From NCBI GenBank assembly GCA_001910725.1, contig MJGA01000053.1, forward strand, positions 1 to 64,000: DNA of 64,000 nt, in the 5' to 3' direction. This document shows positions 11,171-21,922 of this stretch, piece by piece (position 1 is the first letter of the stretch; every line of letters starts with the position of its first letter). This stretch comes from Phanerodontia chrysosporium. Lineage: Eukaryota; Basidiomycota; Agaricomycetes; Polyporales; Phanerochaetaceae. A model generated the notes under the pieces. It saw nothing but the letters and a program-made list of their open reading frames with translations, searched no databases and was not told the DNA's origin. The translations under genes and the position numbers were made by a program.

Positions 11171-11890
11171 TATAAGAAATAGAACATTTCTAGATAGGAT
11201 ACGTATGTAAGTACTGTAAAGTATTAAGTTTAGTATTACTAATTTAATAAATTGACTTTTTGTTAGGTATTGTCTGATTTTCAAAAACATTATAGGTACT
11301 ATAAAAAATTATAACTTGATTATAATTTTTTATAATGCTAATTTTATAAGTACGGCCTAAATTTTATAAGTACGGCCTAAATTTTATAACTAAAAATAAT
11401 TTTAAATCATTTTTTTTAGAGCTAAAGATTAAAGATACAAATTTTATTAGCCCTAATAAAAATTTTAGTTTTCCAATCTAAAATTTTTATAAGTACGGCT
11501 TAATAAAAATTTTAGATTTGGGCCGTACGGCACTAAAATTTTTATAAGTACGGCTTAATAAAAATTTTAGATTTCCAATCTAAAATTTTTATAAGTACGG
11601 CACAAAAATGTTATCTTAGATAACATTTTTTTAAGGCTACGGTTTTAAAAAATGATAATTAAGTTATCATTTTTATAGCCCTAGAGCATCTAATTTTAAT
11701 TTAGAGTAGTCATTAAAAAAATTATTCACTTTAAATGCAAAATTTACCAAAGACAAAATTTATCAGTTCTTGCTAATAAAGTGGTAACCTTTGGGCAAGG
11801 CTTTTACTGCCAACATTTCTCCACAAATTTTATTAGTACGGCACTAGATACAAATTTTAAGGGAGAGATGGTTTAACATTTTTTTTTTCA
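11171..11890. repeat. Spacer of hairpin elements between rnl and trnD
   Basis: At least five near-copies of an A+T hairpin whose arms are aaaattttagatt/aatctaaaatttt, joined by gtacggc motifs, lie at about 11440-11610. A second type, aaatgttatcttagataacattt, follows at about 11607-11632. No gene is seen. Confidence 0.75.
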
Positions 11891-11963
11891 GAGCCCTTAG
11901 CTTAATTGGTAGAGTACCTGATTGTCAATCGGGGAGGTCCCAGTTCGAATCTGGAAGGGCTCG
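11891..11963 (+). tRNA. trnD: tRNA-Asp (GUC)
   Basis: Perfect acceptor gagccct/agggctc, T loop TTCGAAT, anticodon stem cctga/tcggg with loop ttGTCaa. A decayed copy lies at 24088-24157 on the minus strand. Confidence 0.92.
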
Positions 11964-12326
11964 TTTATTATCAAATTTACCCTTAAATAAAAATTAATAG
12001 TGGGATACTAAAGTTTACCAAAGAATAAATAAAATTATTAATTAAATTAGTACTATAAAAAATTATTTATTATAATTTTACAGACAAAGACATCAAAGAA
12101 AAAAAATAATAAGTTGTATTAATAAATTATAACAACTTACTTTAAGTAGCAAGATAAAGTTAAAAATGAATATATATTAATTTTTAATTATTTTTTATCA
12201 GCCCTTAGGCTTATAAAAATTTTATTTGGGCCTGGCCGTACGGCAAGGCAGAAAACTAAAATTTTTATTAGAGCCAAGGGGCAAATAATCAAATAAATTG
12301 AATAAATATAATATAAATTTGTAGTA
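11964..12326. repeat. Spacer before nad2 with dispersed repeats
   Basis: Includes an element around 12112-12200 (ttaataaattataacaactt ... aatatatattaatttttaa) that appears in reverse at about 29130-29225 and 40438-40530, and another gtacggc hairpin at 12230-12275. No gene is seen. Confidence 0.6.
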
Positions 12327-14036
12327 ATGTTATTTACCAGTATCTTAATTTTAATCGTGGCAAAAGCCTTACATTCTCAATATATTTCTTCTATTCTATT
12401 CACTAGAATAGCAGCTATAGTTTTTATTTATGCCGGAGCATTATCTTTAAATGCTTTTTATATTCAGTCAATTGGATCAGGTATAGGTATATATAGTGGA
12501 TTATTTCATGTTACAACGGTAACACAATTTTTAGATTCTTTTATTTTTTTAATAGGAGCTCTTATTTTATTAGCTTGGCCTTCAATTCCTAATTCACCAA
12601 TGTTCAATTCATTATATCCAGTACAAAATGATACAGAGCATTCAGAAAATATAACAGTTAGAATAAATAATGCGTCAGAATATTCTTTAATAGTATTATT
12701 TAGTACTTTAGGTGCTTCCCTATTACTATCCTCTGCTGATTTAATTTCAATGTATTTAAGTATTGAATTACAATCTTTTGGTGTATACATATTATCAACT
12801 TTATATAAAGACTCAGAATCATCTACATCTGCAGGTTTAAAATATTTCTTATTAGGTGGTTTATCGTCTTGTTTAATCTTATTAGGTGCAGCTTTAATAT
12901 ATTCATATACAGGTTTAACAAATTTTGAATCTATATATAGTTTAGTTTCAGTCTCTGATAGCCCAAGTATTACACAAGGATTAAGTTTAGGTTTGATTAT
13001 TATTATTGTAGGTTTCTTATTTAAAATAGCAGCAGCACCATTACATAATTGGTCACCTGATGTTTATGATGATACTCCAACAATAGTGACAATTTGGTTG
13101 ACAATAATGCCAAAAATATCAATAATCATCTTTTTATTAGAATTATACTCATCTGTAGGACAAATAGGTATAATTGGTAATAAAGTCTCAATAACTGAAG
13201 TTATTGATTTATTAGTTAATGTCAGTTCAATAGAAACACATATAATGAGTGAAGGACTTAAAATAATACCTGAAAATTCAGGATATTTATTAAAAAATTT
13301 AATCTTAATAAGTTCATTATTGTCTTTACTAATAGGTACATTAGTAGGTTTAGCTCAATCTAGAATAAAAAGATTATTGACCTATAGTACTATATCTCAT
13401 GTAGGTTTTATTTTATTAGCTTTAGCTATAAATAGTGAACAATCTATAGATTCCTTAATATTTTATATAATTCAATATTCAATAACAAATTTAAATACTT
13501 TTTTAATTATTTTAGCTTTAGGTTATATCTTAAAAAGTTCAATTCTAAACAATAAATTAAATTATTCACCATTACCTCAGAAAGGTACAGAAAGAGATAT
13601 AAAATATATCTCTGAACTAAAAGGTCAATTTTTTACTAATCCTCTATTAAGTTTAAGTTTAACTGTTTGCCTATTTTCTATGGCTGGTATTCCACCTTTA
13701 ATGGGGTTTTTCGGAAAACAATTTGTATTATATTCTGCAATACAAAGTGGATATTATTTTATGTCTATAGTAGGTATAATAGTCAGTGTAATTAGTGCAT
13801 CTTATTATTTAAAAATAATAAGAGTTTTACACTCAACAACTGTAGAACAAGAACTAGAAACAAAAGAATTAACAGCTACTAATTTAATTAATAGTAGTAA
13901 TTATAATTCAACTATCACTAATTTCCATAGTTTTTTAATAACAACTTTAACTTTAACTATTTTAATATTTGTTTTAAAACCTTCTTTATTGTTAAATAGT
14001 ACACAATTACTTTCATTATCTCTATTTTATTATTAA
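12327..14036 (+). CDS. nad2: NADH dehydrogenase subunit 2
   Basis: A 569-residue proton-pumping subunit of complex I in the inner membrane. Many hydrophobic helices surround the conserved transporter core ([20 protein letters not shown] near residues 231-250 and [20 protein letters not shown] near 346-365). Length is usual for fungal nad2. No intron and no TGA. The TAA stop shares one base with the ATG of nad3, so the two are almost certainly cotranscribed. A copy of about 50 bp of its 3' end is found near 61115-61170. Confidence 0.97.
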   Translation: MLFTSILILIVAKALHSQYISSILFTRIAAIVFIYAGALSLNAFYIQSIGSGIGIYSGLFHVTTVTQFLDSFIFLIGALILLAWPSIPNSPMFNSLYPVQNDTEHSENITVRINNASEYSLIVLFSTLGASLLLSSADLISMYLSIELQSFGVYILSTLYKDSESSTSAGLKYFLLGGLSSCLILLGAALIYSYTGLTNFESIYSLVSVSDSPSITQGLSLGLIIIIVGFLFKIAAAPLHNWSPDVYDDTPTIVTIWLTIMPKISIIIFLLELYSSVGQIGIIGNKVSITEVIDLLVNVSSIETHIMSEGLKIIPENSGYLLKNLILISSLLSLLIGTLVGLAQSRIKRLLTYSTISHVGFILLALAINSEQSIDSLIFYIIQYSITNLNTFLIILALGYILKSSILNNKLNYSPLPQKGTERDIKYISELKGQFFTNPLLSLSLTVCLFSMAGIPPLMGFFGKQFVLYSAIQSGYYFMSIVGIIVSVISASYYLKIIRVLHSTTVEQELETKELTATNLINSSNYNSTITNFHSFLITTLTLTILIFVLKPSLLLNSTQLLSLSLFYY

Positions 14037-14416
14037 TGAATAATATTTTGATGCTTTTTATTTTTGTTCCTATTTTAGCTGTAATCTTACTGGCTTTGAA
14101 CCTTTTATTAGCAGTACACGCGCCTTATGAAGCTAAAGTATCTGCTTATGAGTGTGGATATAATGCACTACCTGGTCAAACAAGATCAACGTTCCAAATT
14201 CAATTTTATTTAGTAGCCATTCTTTTCTTAGTTTTCGATTTAGAAATTTTATTAATCTTACCTATTGCAGTATCTCTTTACCAAGTAGGTACTTTTGGGT
14301 TTAGTGTTGCTATTATATTCTTTATTGTTTTAACTATTGGTTTTGTATTAGAAATTGGTTCTGGCGCTATTTCTTTGACTAAATCTGCTAACCATGCTAA
14401 CTTAATCATTAAATAA
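14036..14416 (+). CDS. nad3: NADH dehydrogenase subunit 3
   Basis: A 126-residue complex I membrane subunit with three helices. The loop [20 protein letters not shown] holds the conserved Glu and Cys of the active/deactive loop, and [20 protein letters not shown] is the typical second helix. It overlaps the stop of nad2 by one base, the common fungal arrangement. Confidence 0.97.
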   Translation: MNNILMLFIFVPILAVILLALNLLLAVHAPYEAKVSAYECGYNALPGQTRSTFQIQFYLVAILFLVFDLEILLILPIAVSLYQVGTFGFSVAIIFFIVLTIGFVLEIGSGAISLTKSANHANLIIK

Positions 14417-15138
14417 GCCTACCCCCCTACCTTATCAAAAATTATAACTTTATTATCATTTTTTGTCCTTGTCTGTAAAATTATAACTTTATTATCATTT
14501 TTTATCGGTAACACAAAGACTCTTTGGCAAAATAATTTATCTTTAAATTATTTTTGTAGGCTACTATAAAAATTAGTACTCATTTTATTAGAACTAATTT
14601 TTAACGCAATGCTTAAAAAAATAATTAAATGTTATTAAAGATAACATTTTACCCTTAAGGGTTAAAATTTAAGAGTAAATTTTAATTATTTTTTTTTTAT
14701 GGTGCAACCGCTAAATAAAATTAGCTAAAGACATCTTAAGATGTCTACTAAATTTTATTAGTACTAACAAAGACAAAAAAAAACAAAAAATCACAAAAAC
14801 AAAAACAAAAAATCACAAAAACAAAAACAAAAAATTTTTTTTTATATTTACAATTTTCATTTATTAAATCTGGCTATTTGAATAATTTCATTCATTTTTA
14901 ACTTACTATCTTATTGTTCAACGCTTTTATTTTACATTTAAAGCTAATAATAAAGATAAGTAATTTAAAGAGACATATTTATTATATTTTTGTTACTTTA
15001 CTTTCTTTTTTATCAAGAAATTAATTTATATTTGTTAAAAACTAAGCAAAATATAGCTGTACAATATAGATACACACTATAACCTCTTTTTATTTGATTT
15101 AAATTTTAATTTATTTGTATTATTGAAGTTTTATATTT
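14417..15138. repeat. Spacer after nad3 with a composite repeat
   Basis: About 14530-14770 is a chain of hairpins nearly matching 28133-28443 in cob intron 1. Shared parts include aaaataatttatctttaaat, acgcaatgcttaaaaaaata, aaatgttattaaagataaca and acatcttaagatgtctacta. About 14777-14835 is a short tandem of caaaaacaaaaaat. No gene is recognised in 14850-15138. Confidence 0.65.
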
Positions 15139-15211
15139 AGCCAAAAATTGGACTCGAACCAATAACAAATTCTTACAAGGAATTCGTTTTAACCAATTAA
15201 ACTATTCCGGC
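15139..15211 (-). tRNA. trnT: tRNA-Thr (UGU)
   Basis: Minus-strand cloverleaf: acceptor gccggaa/ttttggc, T arm attgg-TTCGAGT-ccaat, anticodon stem aattc/gaatt with loop ctTGTaa. Confidence 0.87.
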
Positions 15212-15312
15212 TTATATGATAAGTATTTTTATAGAGATATAAATATTTGAACTACCATATAAAATACATATAAGTTATATATTATATAAAGTTATTATTT
15301 TTACATTTTAGT

Positions 15313-15384
15313 TGCCCAGAAAGAGAATCGAACTCATTTCTCCAATGCTTCAAATTAGCGCTTCTACCATTAAGCTACCCAGGC
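15313..15384 (-). tRNA. trnF: tRNA-Phe (GAA)
   Basis: Minus-strand cloverleaf: acceptor gcctggg/tctgggc with G-U pairs, T loop TTCGATT, anticodon stem ctaat/attgg with loop ttGAAgc. Confidence 0.82.
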
Positions 15385-15694
15385 TATTCTATTTATAAAT
15401 TTATTAGCGGTATAATTTGTTTAATAATCATTAAATTATTATTTCCTAAAAAAAAATAAAAATTAGTAATTTAAATGAATATAATATATTAATTTTTAAT
15501 CATTTTATTTTTTTTTTTTTAATTTGTATTAGCAAATAAAAATTAGAGCAGGATTAATTTTTATAAATTATATTATATATTTAATTTTATTAGTAAATAG
15601 AACTTAAACATTAAGCTTAGTTTGTAGTACTAACTTAATTCGGCTTTAGTGCTTTTATTTAATTTTATTAGCTTCTTTTATGGTTTTATTTTTA
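15385..15694. other. Spacer between trnF and trnA
   Basis: A+T-rich sequence with hairpin fragments (aatgaatataatatattaat near 15471). No gene is seen. Confidence 0.5.
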
Positions 15695-15767
15695 TGGAGA
15701 AAGATAGATTCGAACTATCATTTTTTATATTGCAAATATAACCGATTACCAATTATCATATTTCCCC
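15695..15767 (-). tRNA. trnA: tRNA-Ala (UGC)
   Basis: Minus-strand cloverleaf: acceptor ggggaaa/tttctcc, T arm gatag-TTCGAAT-ctatc, anticodon stem ttata/tataa with loop ttTGCaa. Confidence 0.88.
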
Positions 15768-16036
15768 TATTTAAAAATTAGTAATTTTTATTTTTTAATT
15801 TACCATTTGTATAGTAATGTTTCTTTTAAGTGTTTAAAAGTTAAATCAGCACTACTAAAAAAGTTTAATTTACATTAATTATAAGAATAATAAACTGTAA
15901 GGACTTAAATAAATAAAATAAATAAATTCTCTATCTTAAATATAAATTTATTTATTTATTACTAATATTAGTTAATTACTATAAGCTAAACGTATTCTAG
16001 GGTTCAGTTATAAATTTTTTAAATATCTAAATTTAA

Positions 16037-16108
16037 AGGAGTATAGTATAATTGGTAGTATTGTGGTCTCCAAAACCTTAGGAAGGTGTTCGAATCACCT
16101 TGCTCCTG
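16037..16108 (+). tRNA. trnW: tRNA-Trp (CCA)
   Basis: Acceptor aggagta/tgctcct, T arm aggtg-TTCGAAT-cacct, loop ctCCAaa. Anticodon CCA reads UGG; most ascomycete mitochondria have UCA to read UGA as well. All Trp codons in the core genes here are TGG, which agrees with this tRNA. Confidence 0.9.
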
Positions 16109-17330
16109 CTATATAAAAAATAAAAATTAGTAATTTTTATTTTTATTTATGTATTAACTGAACTATTATTAAAACCTCAACTATATCTTTCTTATAAAAA
16201 ATATATCAATATGGGGGTGGTATTATCCATTCCCAACTCCTCGTATGTTTGGCGAATATCTGCAATAGAGTGTTCTGGTTCTCTAAAAATAAGTGAAAAA
16301 GCAAGATTGAAAAAATTTTAACACTGAAATATTATATTTCATATTAAAAAAAACCTAAAAATAAAGATTTTGCAGTGATGCACTTTGTGCCTTGATTACC
16401 AAAGACAAAATGTTGATTTTGCAGTGATGCACTTTGTGCCTTGATTACCAAAGACAAAATGTTGATTTTGCAGTAATGCACTTTGTGCCTTGGTTACCAA
16501 AGACAAAATGTTGATTTTGCAGTGATGCACTTTGTGCCTTGATTAAAAATTAATGCACTTTGTGCCTTGCAGTTTTTTTTTTAAATAGAGTGCACTTTGT
16601 GCCTTGCAGTAATGCACTTTGTGCCTTGTAATACTAGAATTAAAAAAAATAAGAAAAAAGACTCCAAACGCGATCTAATATTCATCTCACAACAGAACAC
16701 TCCATGACAGACCTACAAACCTGACCTAAAGATTCTTTTTCTTCACGATCTAAATACTAATTTCACCTAAGAATAACACATAACTATAATACTGACCTTA
16801 CCACTAACTAGAATAGACAGTGGTTATACCAAATATCACACACACACAATTACCGCGTACGCGACTGACATAATTCCACACACACAAGCGGAGCTGGTTA
16901 TGGATGTTTATGTAATTCTTTACACCGCTACGAGAGCGCAAGTGCTGGTCTAGGCTTATAAAAATTTTAGATTAATCTAAAATTTTTATTAGGTCTGCCC
17001 CAGTATGGGGGTTAGGGAGGCGGAGAGATTCACATATTGTTTTTGTAATAGTATCATAGACGTTTGTTTTCTTACGGATAGTCAAGCTGCTGTTATATAT
17101 TTAGCTTGGGGGATGAAAATTTTAAACCCATAGAACTATCGCAAGCGCTTATAAAATTTGTATCTTTAGTGCCGTACTTATAAAATTTTTATCTTAAGAT
17201 GTCTTTAGTAAAAAAAAAAAAAGTACGCGGTAAATTATAATAAAGTTATAAATTTTTATAGTACTAATTTTATTAAGCCTAGGCCCACAAATTTTATTTG
17301 TGCAAGGCTAGCAACTTGCAGCGCTACACT
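16109..17330. other. Long spacer between trnW and nad1
   Basis: Apart from the 49-bp tandem repeat, the sequence at 16200-16320 and 16640-17130 is less A+T-rich and not obviously repetitive, with CA-rich stretches (cacacacaca at about 16839 and 16883). It lacks a long reading frame. I could not match it to rnpB, rps3 or another known RNA. Hairpin modules resume at 16950-17000 and 17140-17300. Confidence 0.5.
16366..16545. repeat. 49-bp tandem repeat, about four units
   Basis: The unit starts gcagtgatgcactttgtgcc at 16372, 16421, 16470 and 16519, exactly 49 bp apart, with one or two base changes per unit. The sub-motif tgcactttgtgcc continues irregularly to about 16627. Confidence 0.9.
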
Positions 17331-20300
17331 TTAATAAGGAGCTATATCGAATGCAACTAAAATACATGGAACAAGTATAATAAATGCAACTGCAACTGGT
17401 AATAAATTTAGCCAACAGAATTCGATTAATTGATCGTATCTAAGTCTAGGTAGAGTTGCTCTATACCAAACAAACATAAAACAGAATACACATGTTTTTA
17501 AACCTAGTACAACAGATTGTAAGTTAATGAAGGAATCATTAACAAATAATTCTGGCATGTTGTAACCACCGAAAAATAATATTGCTGTGATACATGAAAA
17601 AAGTACAATTGAGGAATATTCAGCCAAGAAGAAGAATACGAATATAATAGAACTATGTTCAGTAAAGAAACCGGCAACAAGTTCAGATTCGGCCTCTTGA
17701 AGATCAAAAGGAGTTCTAGAAGTTTCAGCTAAAATAGATATGAAGTAAAATATGAAAACAGGTAATAAAGGTACTACAAACCAAATAGCTTCTTGACTTT
17801 CAATGATTGTAGTAAAATTAAATGAACCTGCTAATAAAATTACGATTAAAATAGCTGAACTCAAGATTAATTCATAACTAATCATAGCTGCAGTTGATCT
17901 TAGTGAACCTAAAAAGGCATATTTAGCGATTTAATTAAATAAAAAATAAAGATTAAATATTTAATTAAAGTAGATCATGTCTTCTAGCATAATTTGATTA
18001 AAAATTTAATTATAACACTTCTCTCTCCGCTAGGAGAGGTCCGCTAGGTCCGCTATGAGAGGAGAGGTCCGTTAGGTCCGCTCCTCTCATTAGTGGCACC
18101 TTCTAGCACAGCAAGAAGTACTGGCAGCCCTTGGCTAATCAAATTTGTATCTTTAGTTAAGTAAGGCTTAAGGCTTATAAAAATTTTAGTGCCTAGGCCC
18201 AAAATTTTTATTAGGGCTTGCTAATAAAGTTATCATTTTTTATAGTACTAATTTTATTAGTACGGCACTTCCAAATTAGCCAGGGGGCGATGTTAATAAA
18301 GCGTAGCGAGTGTAGATTTATAATATTTATAATTTTTTCAATATAAAAAGATTTTATATGTTATTAACATTAGATCATGTCTTATAACTAAATTTTTTCC
18401 CTTGTTCAATATTATGCTATATAAACGTATGATCGTTGAGGAGAATATCGTTTCCTGCTAGTTATTATAATTTATAAGGCACATACTAAATTTAATTAAT
18501 TCTATTTTCACTTTATTTTTATAAAGTAAGAATAATCAAATTTAAATAAAATTTATTTTTTTTTTATTTTTATATCTTTATAGGCTCCCGTATAAATTAT
18601 ACCTTCTAGCATATAGTTTATTGCTAATTATGTATAAAATACTTTTTTTTGAGGATAAGAAAATTAATATTTAAAATTTATCAGGTTTCGGTAAGTATAA
18701 TAATTCATAATTTAGACCCTAATATGAGTTAGCAGACCAACCTGCAAATAAAACACCATATACACCTAAAGAAGATAGAGCTAAAGTATATAAAATTCCT
18801 AAAGAAAAATCAAAAAGAGTTAAACCTTGACCAAAAGGTATAATACCCCACAAAGCGCCCAATGCGGCGATAAACTAGTAAGAAGTGTTTATTAATGTTT
18901 CTGTCGTTGCTCCAGGGATGGAGTGACCCAGTGAGCCTGTTAGCCAGTAGCAACACAAGTATTAATCAAAAATGGCAATAACTATACCTAATCGCAATCG
19001 TAGGATAGTTAAAAACATTAAATAAGTATATTTAATAACTAAAGAATACTTTAATAGAATTTATAGACCCTATTTATATAGCATCGAAGATATAAAATAA
19101 GGTCTAACTAATTAAATTAAGCTAGGCATTGTTGATTTGTTATTTCGTATTCTATAATAAATTTTTTTATCCTTTTGTACCATAAATAACGATCAGGATA
19201 AATTAAATTTAGTTTCTAATATAGAAGTTTAATATAAAACATCTTCTTTGGATTAAGAATCAGTACATAAAATTAAATAACCTTTGGATTTATTAATTGA
19301 ACCGTCCTACATAATCCAATAGGCTAAAGAAACTGGAGTCAATCTATTGATTTTATCAGCCTGCCTTGCCTTGCCGTACGGCCAGGCCAGGCCATAATAA
19401 AAATTTGATATTAAATAAAATTTTTATAAGCCTAGGCCCACAATTTTTATATTTTTAAGCTTTAACATAAAATCTTCAAATACCCAATTAAATAAATCAT
19501 AATTTAAAGTAGAAAAGGATATATCAATATGTTCTAAATTAGTTAACTTATTTAACTTTCTATGATTTAATTTAGGCCCAGTTTTAACATAAGGACTAAA
19601 GATTGAATACAAATTATATATTAAATCTTTATTTACTGAAGACATATAAAATCGCAATCTTGTGTTTCCGCTTATATGGCTACGTTCTGCTGTTAAATCT
19701 CCTAACATAGACCCTAATATTACTTCTTTTTTAAATTCAGTAAGATCTTTTGCTGCTGTCCGAAGGTCCGAAGGTCCGAAGGTCCGAAGGTCCGAAGGTC
19801 CGAAGGTCCGAAGGTCCGAAGGGTGTTTTAGGTCCTTTGACCCGTTTATCTAACGCTACAACAACAACTAAATTTTATAAAATTAAACTTAAGCTTGTAT
19901 AACTATCTATTTTTAATTTTAGAGTTGTGTAAAGAAACAATAATAATAGGACCCACTAGTTTAATTTTGGACTTTATCTTTAATATTTGCATTTAATTGT
20001 GCTAATTTATTGCCAATATTATTTAACGTAAAGTCTCTTAGGATTAAATTTTGTAAGTTTGAGTTTCCTGCTGATTAACTATTCTTTAAATTTGTAACTC
20101 TAAGGTAGAGTATTTAAGGTTTTTGGAGTATTTCAGCATATAGTTAAATTTTAATTAAGCTGGGGTAATTCAACCTAATAAACTAAAAATTAAAGTAAAA
20201 ACTGGTGCTAAATAAAATAAAATTTTATTAGATTGAGAAGGTATAACTGTTTCTTTAAGAATCAGTTTTAAAGCATCACTGAATGGTTGAAGAATTCCGT

Positions 20301-21922
20301 AGTAACCTACTGTATTCATGGCGGTCAAATTTATCTTACAAATAAATATCTAATTATCTTCCTTTATTCATACCTTCTTTAATTTCCTTAATTTGTTAGA
20401 CATGGCCTAGATAAGTGATCCTTAGTTCTAATTAACTCCGCTACTTTGTTGAAATCGAGATTATCTTGAAGTTTTACTCCTACTATTTTAGATAGAAAAA
20501 GGGAATTATTTTAAAGATCAAATCTTCTTGTTTAAGTGTAGTCTATCCAAGAAGAATTACACAATTAAAGTAAACTATCAAACTTTTCATTAATTCCTTA
20601 TCTCTTTCTGGCGTAGCCGTTGAGTCATTTTAAATAATAAGGATACACCTAATTTAGATTTTGTTGAATTTTTAATTCTAACATGAAAACATCCTTCTCC
20701 ACTAGTAAATTCTGAGATCCTATTAGGATCAATTTCATTTATTTTTGGTAACTAAAGGTCTTTCTATAGTTCTAATATTAGGAAAATTTGTTTTTATTTC
20801 ATCAGATAAGCCTAAATTTAAAGAACCTTTAATTGCCTTTTTTAGCCTTCTAATGTTAAATGTTCTTTATTATTCATTAGGTTTATTATTTTTTTAAAAG
20901 GCTTGTTTTTTTTAGAAATTAAAGGATACTTATCAAAATTAGCAGGGGCTATAAAAAATTATAACTTGATTATAATTTACCAAAGACAAAGACAAAGACA
21001 AAGGGCAACCAGCGTGGTAGGCGCACCAAAAAAAAAAAAAATAATTAAAATTTACTCTTAAATTATTTTTTTAACTCCTCTATTTTATAATTTAAATCCT
21101 TTAAAGAACCTACACGATATTGAACACTTTCTTTATTTTGGGTGATATAGTTCCTATACCTCCAAATTAAGATTTAATTAATTCTAATATTAGTGTATCT
21201 TTTTTATGAAGACCTATAGTAATTCTGATTTTAACTGTTAAATTAGTTTTATTTTTTGGTTCCTTTAAAATTAAAATTATAAAAGATGCGCCCTAATAAA
21301 AATTTGATATTAAATAAAATTTACCAAAGACTAAAGGACGGACAGCATCGGAAAACCCAGTGATATAATAAGGATTCAAAGAAGTTATAGATAAAGTAGA
21401 ATTAGAGTAAGAATTAGAACAATAATAATTTTTAATATTTATTTGGTTAGAAGGGATTTTGATTTGATAACGACTTTCGCCGCCCATTAGAGTACACCTT
21501 AACTTTGGTCAAATTCCAAAGCAACTACCGTCTACTCGTTGCTCTTTTACAGAATATGTATACTTTGGCTGTGGGTTGTGTATAATAAATTCTGACTTAG
21601 ATCCGCGATAACCCATTTCACTTTCGTTTATCTCCTGACTTGTTACCATACCCAGGGAATTATTCTGGCCACTTATAGCCTTTCGACTATAGCTTGGTAT
21701 TAGGAGCTTTAGGGTGTCCCCGGAGTTTGATAGTTTTTCCCACATATGTGTTTTCCCAGAACACTTAACAGGACCTACTCTTCTTTGATGTGCAGCTAAT
21801 TGTTTTCTTTCAATAATAGTCATGAAAGCAACAGAAAGTAAAACTGGTAATAAAACAAGTAAAACATCAATTAAATTAATTAATGTATTTAAAATAATTA
21901 AAATTAAGTTATTATTTATCAT
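17331..21922 (-). CDS. nad1: NADH dehydrogenase subunit 1, four exons
   Basis: Membrane subunit of complex I at the quinone-binding site. The exons I infer on the minus strand are 21922-21770, 20316-20173, 18850-18727 and 17926-17331, totalling 1017 nt (338 residues plus TAA). Each junction has T before and G at the end of the intron, and the joins restore conserved sequence: [44 protein letters not shown]. The signature [20 protein letters not shown] is in exon 4. The whole gene is opposite to the cob side of the window. Intron phases and length support the model; no transcript evidence is available. Confidence 0.93.
17927..18726 (-). other. nad1 intron 3 (group I)
   Basis: On the minus strand the core strings ctagcaggaaacgatattct and ctcaacgatcatacg lie around 18430-18465. 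It is filled with hairpins and a GC-rich block at about 18022-18088 made of repeated ccgctaggtccgctatgaga-like segments. No endonuclease frame was recognised. Confidence 0.7.
19424..19760 (-). pseudogene. Remnant of a LAGLIDADG endonuclease in nad1 intron 2
   Basis: On the minus strand, from about 19758, the frame reads [20 protein letters not shown] and on through [15 protein letters not shown], a typical first LAGLIDADG motif. The open part covers about 100 codons. It runs into a hairpin element at its 3' side near 19440 (the last residues VGLGL come from the element) and meets the octamer tandem repeat on its 5' side. Its second motif is missing. Confidence 0.72.
19759..19822. repeat. Octamer tandem repeat, eight units of tccgaagg
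   Basis: Eight perfect copies directly abut the 5' end of the endonuclease remnant in nad1 intron 2. A related array (cccgaagg) is at about 58112-58145 in cox3 intron 1. Confidence 0.93.
21040..21769 (-). pseudogene. Broken LAGLIDADG gene fused to nad1 exon 1
   Basis: From 21769 the frame continues nad1 with [20 protein letters not shown] and ends at 21509 after [11 protein letters not shown]. This N-terminal segment is characteristic of exon-fused LAGLIDADG proteins. It resumes in another frame at about 21490 ([11 protein letters not shown], then [11 protein letters not shown]). The motif is cut after Asp-Ala by a hairpin insertion of about 55 bp (about 21288-21343). Beyond it [13 protein letters not shown] and [18 protein letters not shown] can still be read, then stops follow to about 21040. 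Confidence 0.8.
21288..21343. mobile_element. Hairpin element inserted in a LAGLIDADG motif
   Basis: The element reads gtccgtcctttagtctttgg on the minus strand and carries the arm tttatttaatatcaaatttt found in many spacers (for example 40158-40195). It lies exactly after the GAT GCT codons of the motif. Confidence 0.7.

Larger units (their letters stand above)
18851..20172 (-). other. nad1 intron 2 (group I)
   Basis: Borders are defined by IFSLLG|WGIIPF. Near its 3' end the minus strand contains cactgggtcactccatccct, resembling the core segment (gactgggtcact) of cob introns 2 and 5. A partial endonuclease gene and an octamer tandem repeat lie inside. Confidence 0.72.
20317..21769 (-). other. 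nad1 intron 1 (group I)
   Basis: Borders follow from RRVGP|NTVGYYG. The exon 1 frame runs open into the intron to 21509, as is usual for introns whose endonuclease is fused to the upstream exon. Confidence 0.72.

Noticed and set aside
12506..12790. 94-codon minus-strand frame in nad2
   Set aside because: Antisense shadow of a strongly conserved gene.
14036..14036. One-base overlaps nad2/nad3 and nad4L/nad5 as a novelty
   Set aside because: Common arrangement in fungal mitochondrial genomes.
16366..16545. CRISPR-like array
   Set aside because: The units are directly tandem with no unique spacers, and the genome is mitochondrial.
17504..17707. 67-codon frame in nad1 exon 4
   Set aside because: Same strand, other frame, inside well-conserved nad1.
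20170..20172. In-frame TGA after nad1 exon 2, at first taken as a Trp codon
   Set aside because: The splice model puts the exon end just before it, and exon 3 supplies the conserved Trp as TGG.
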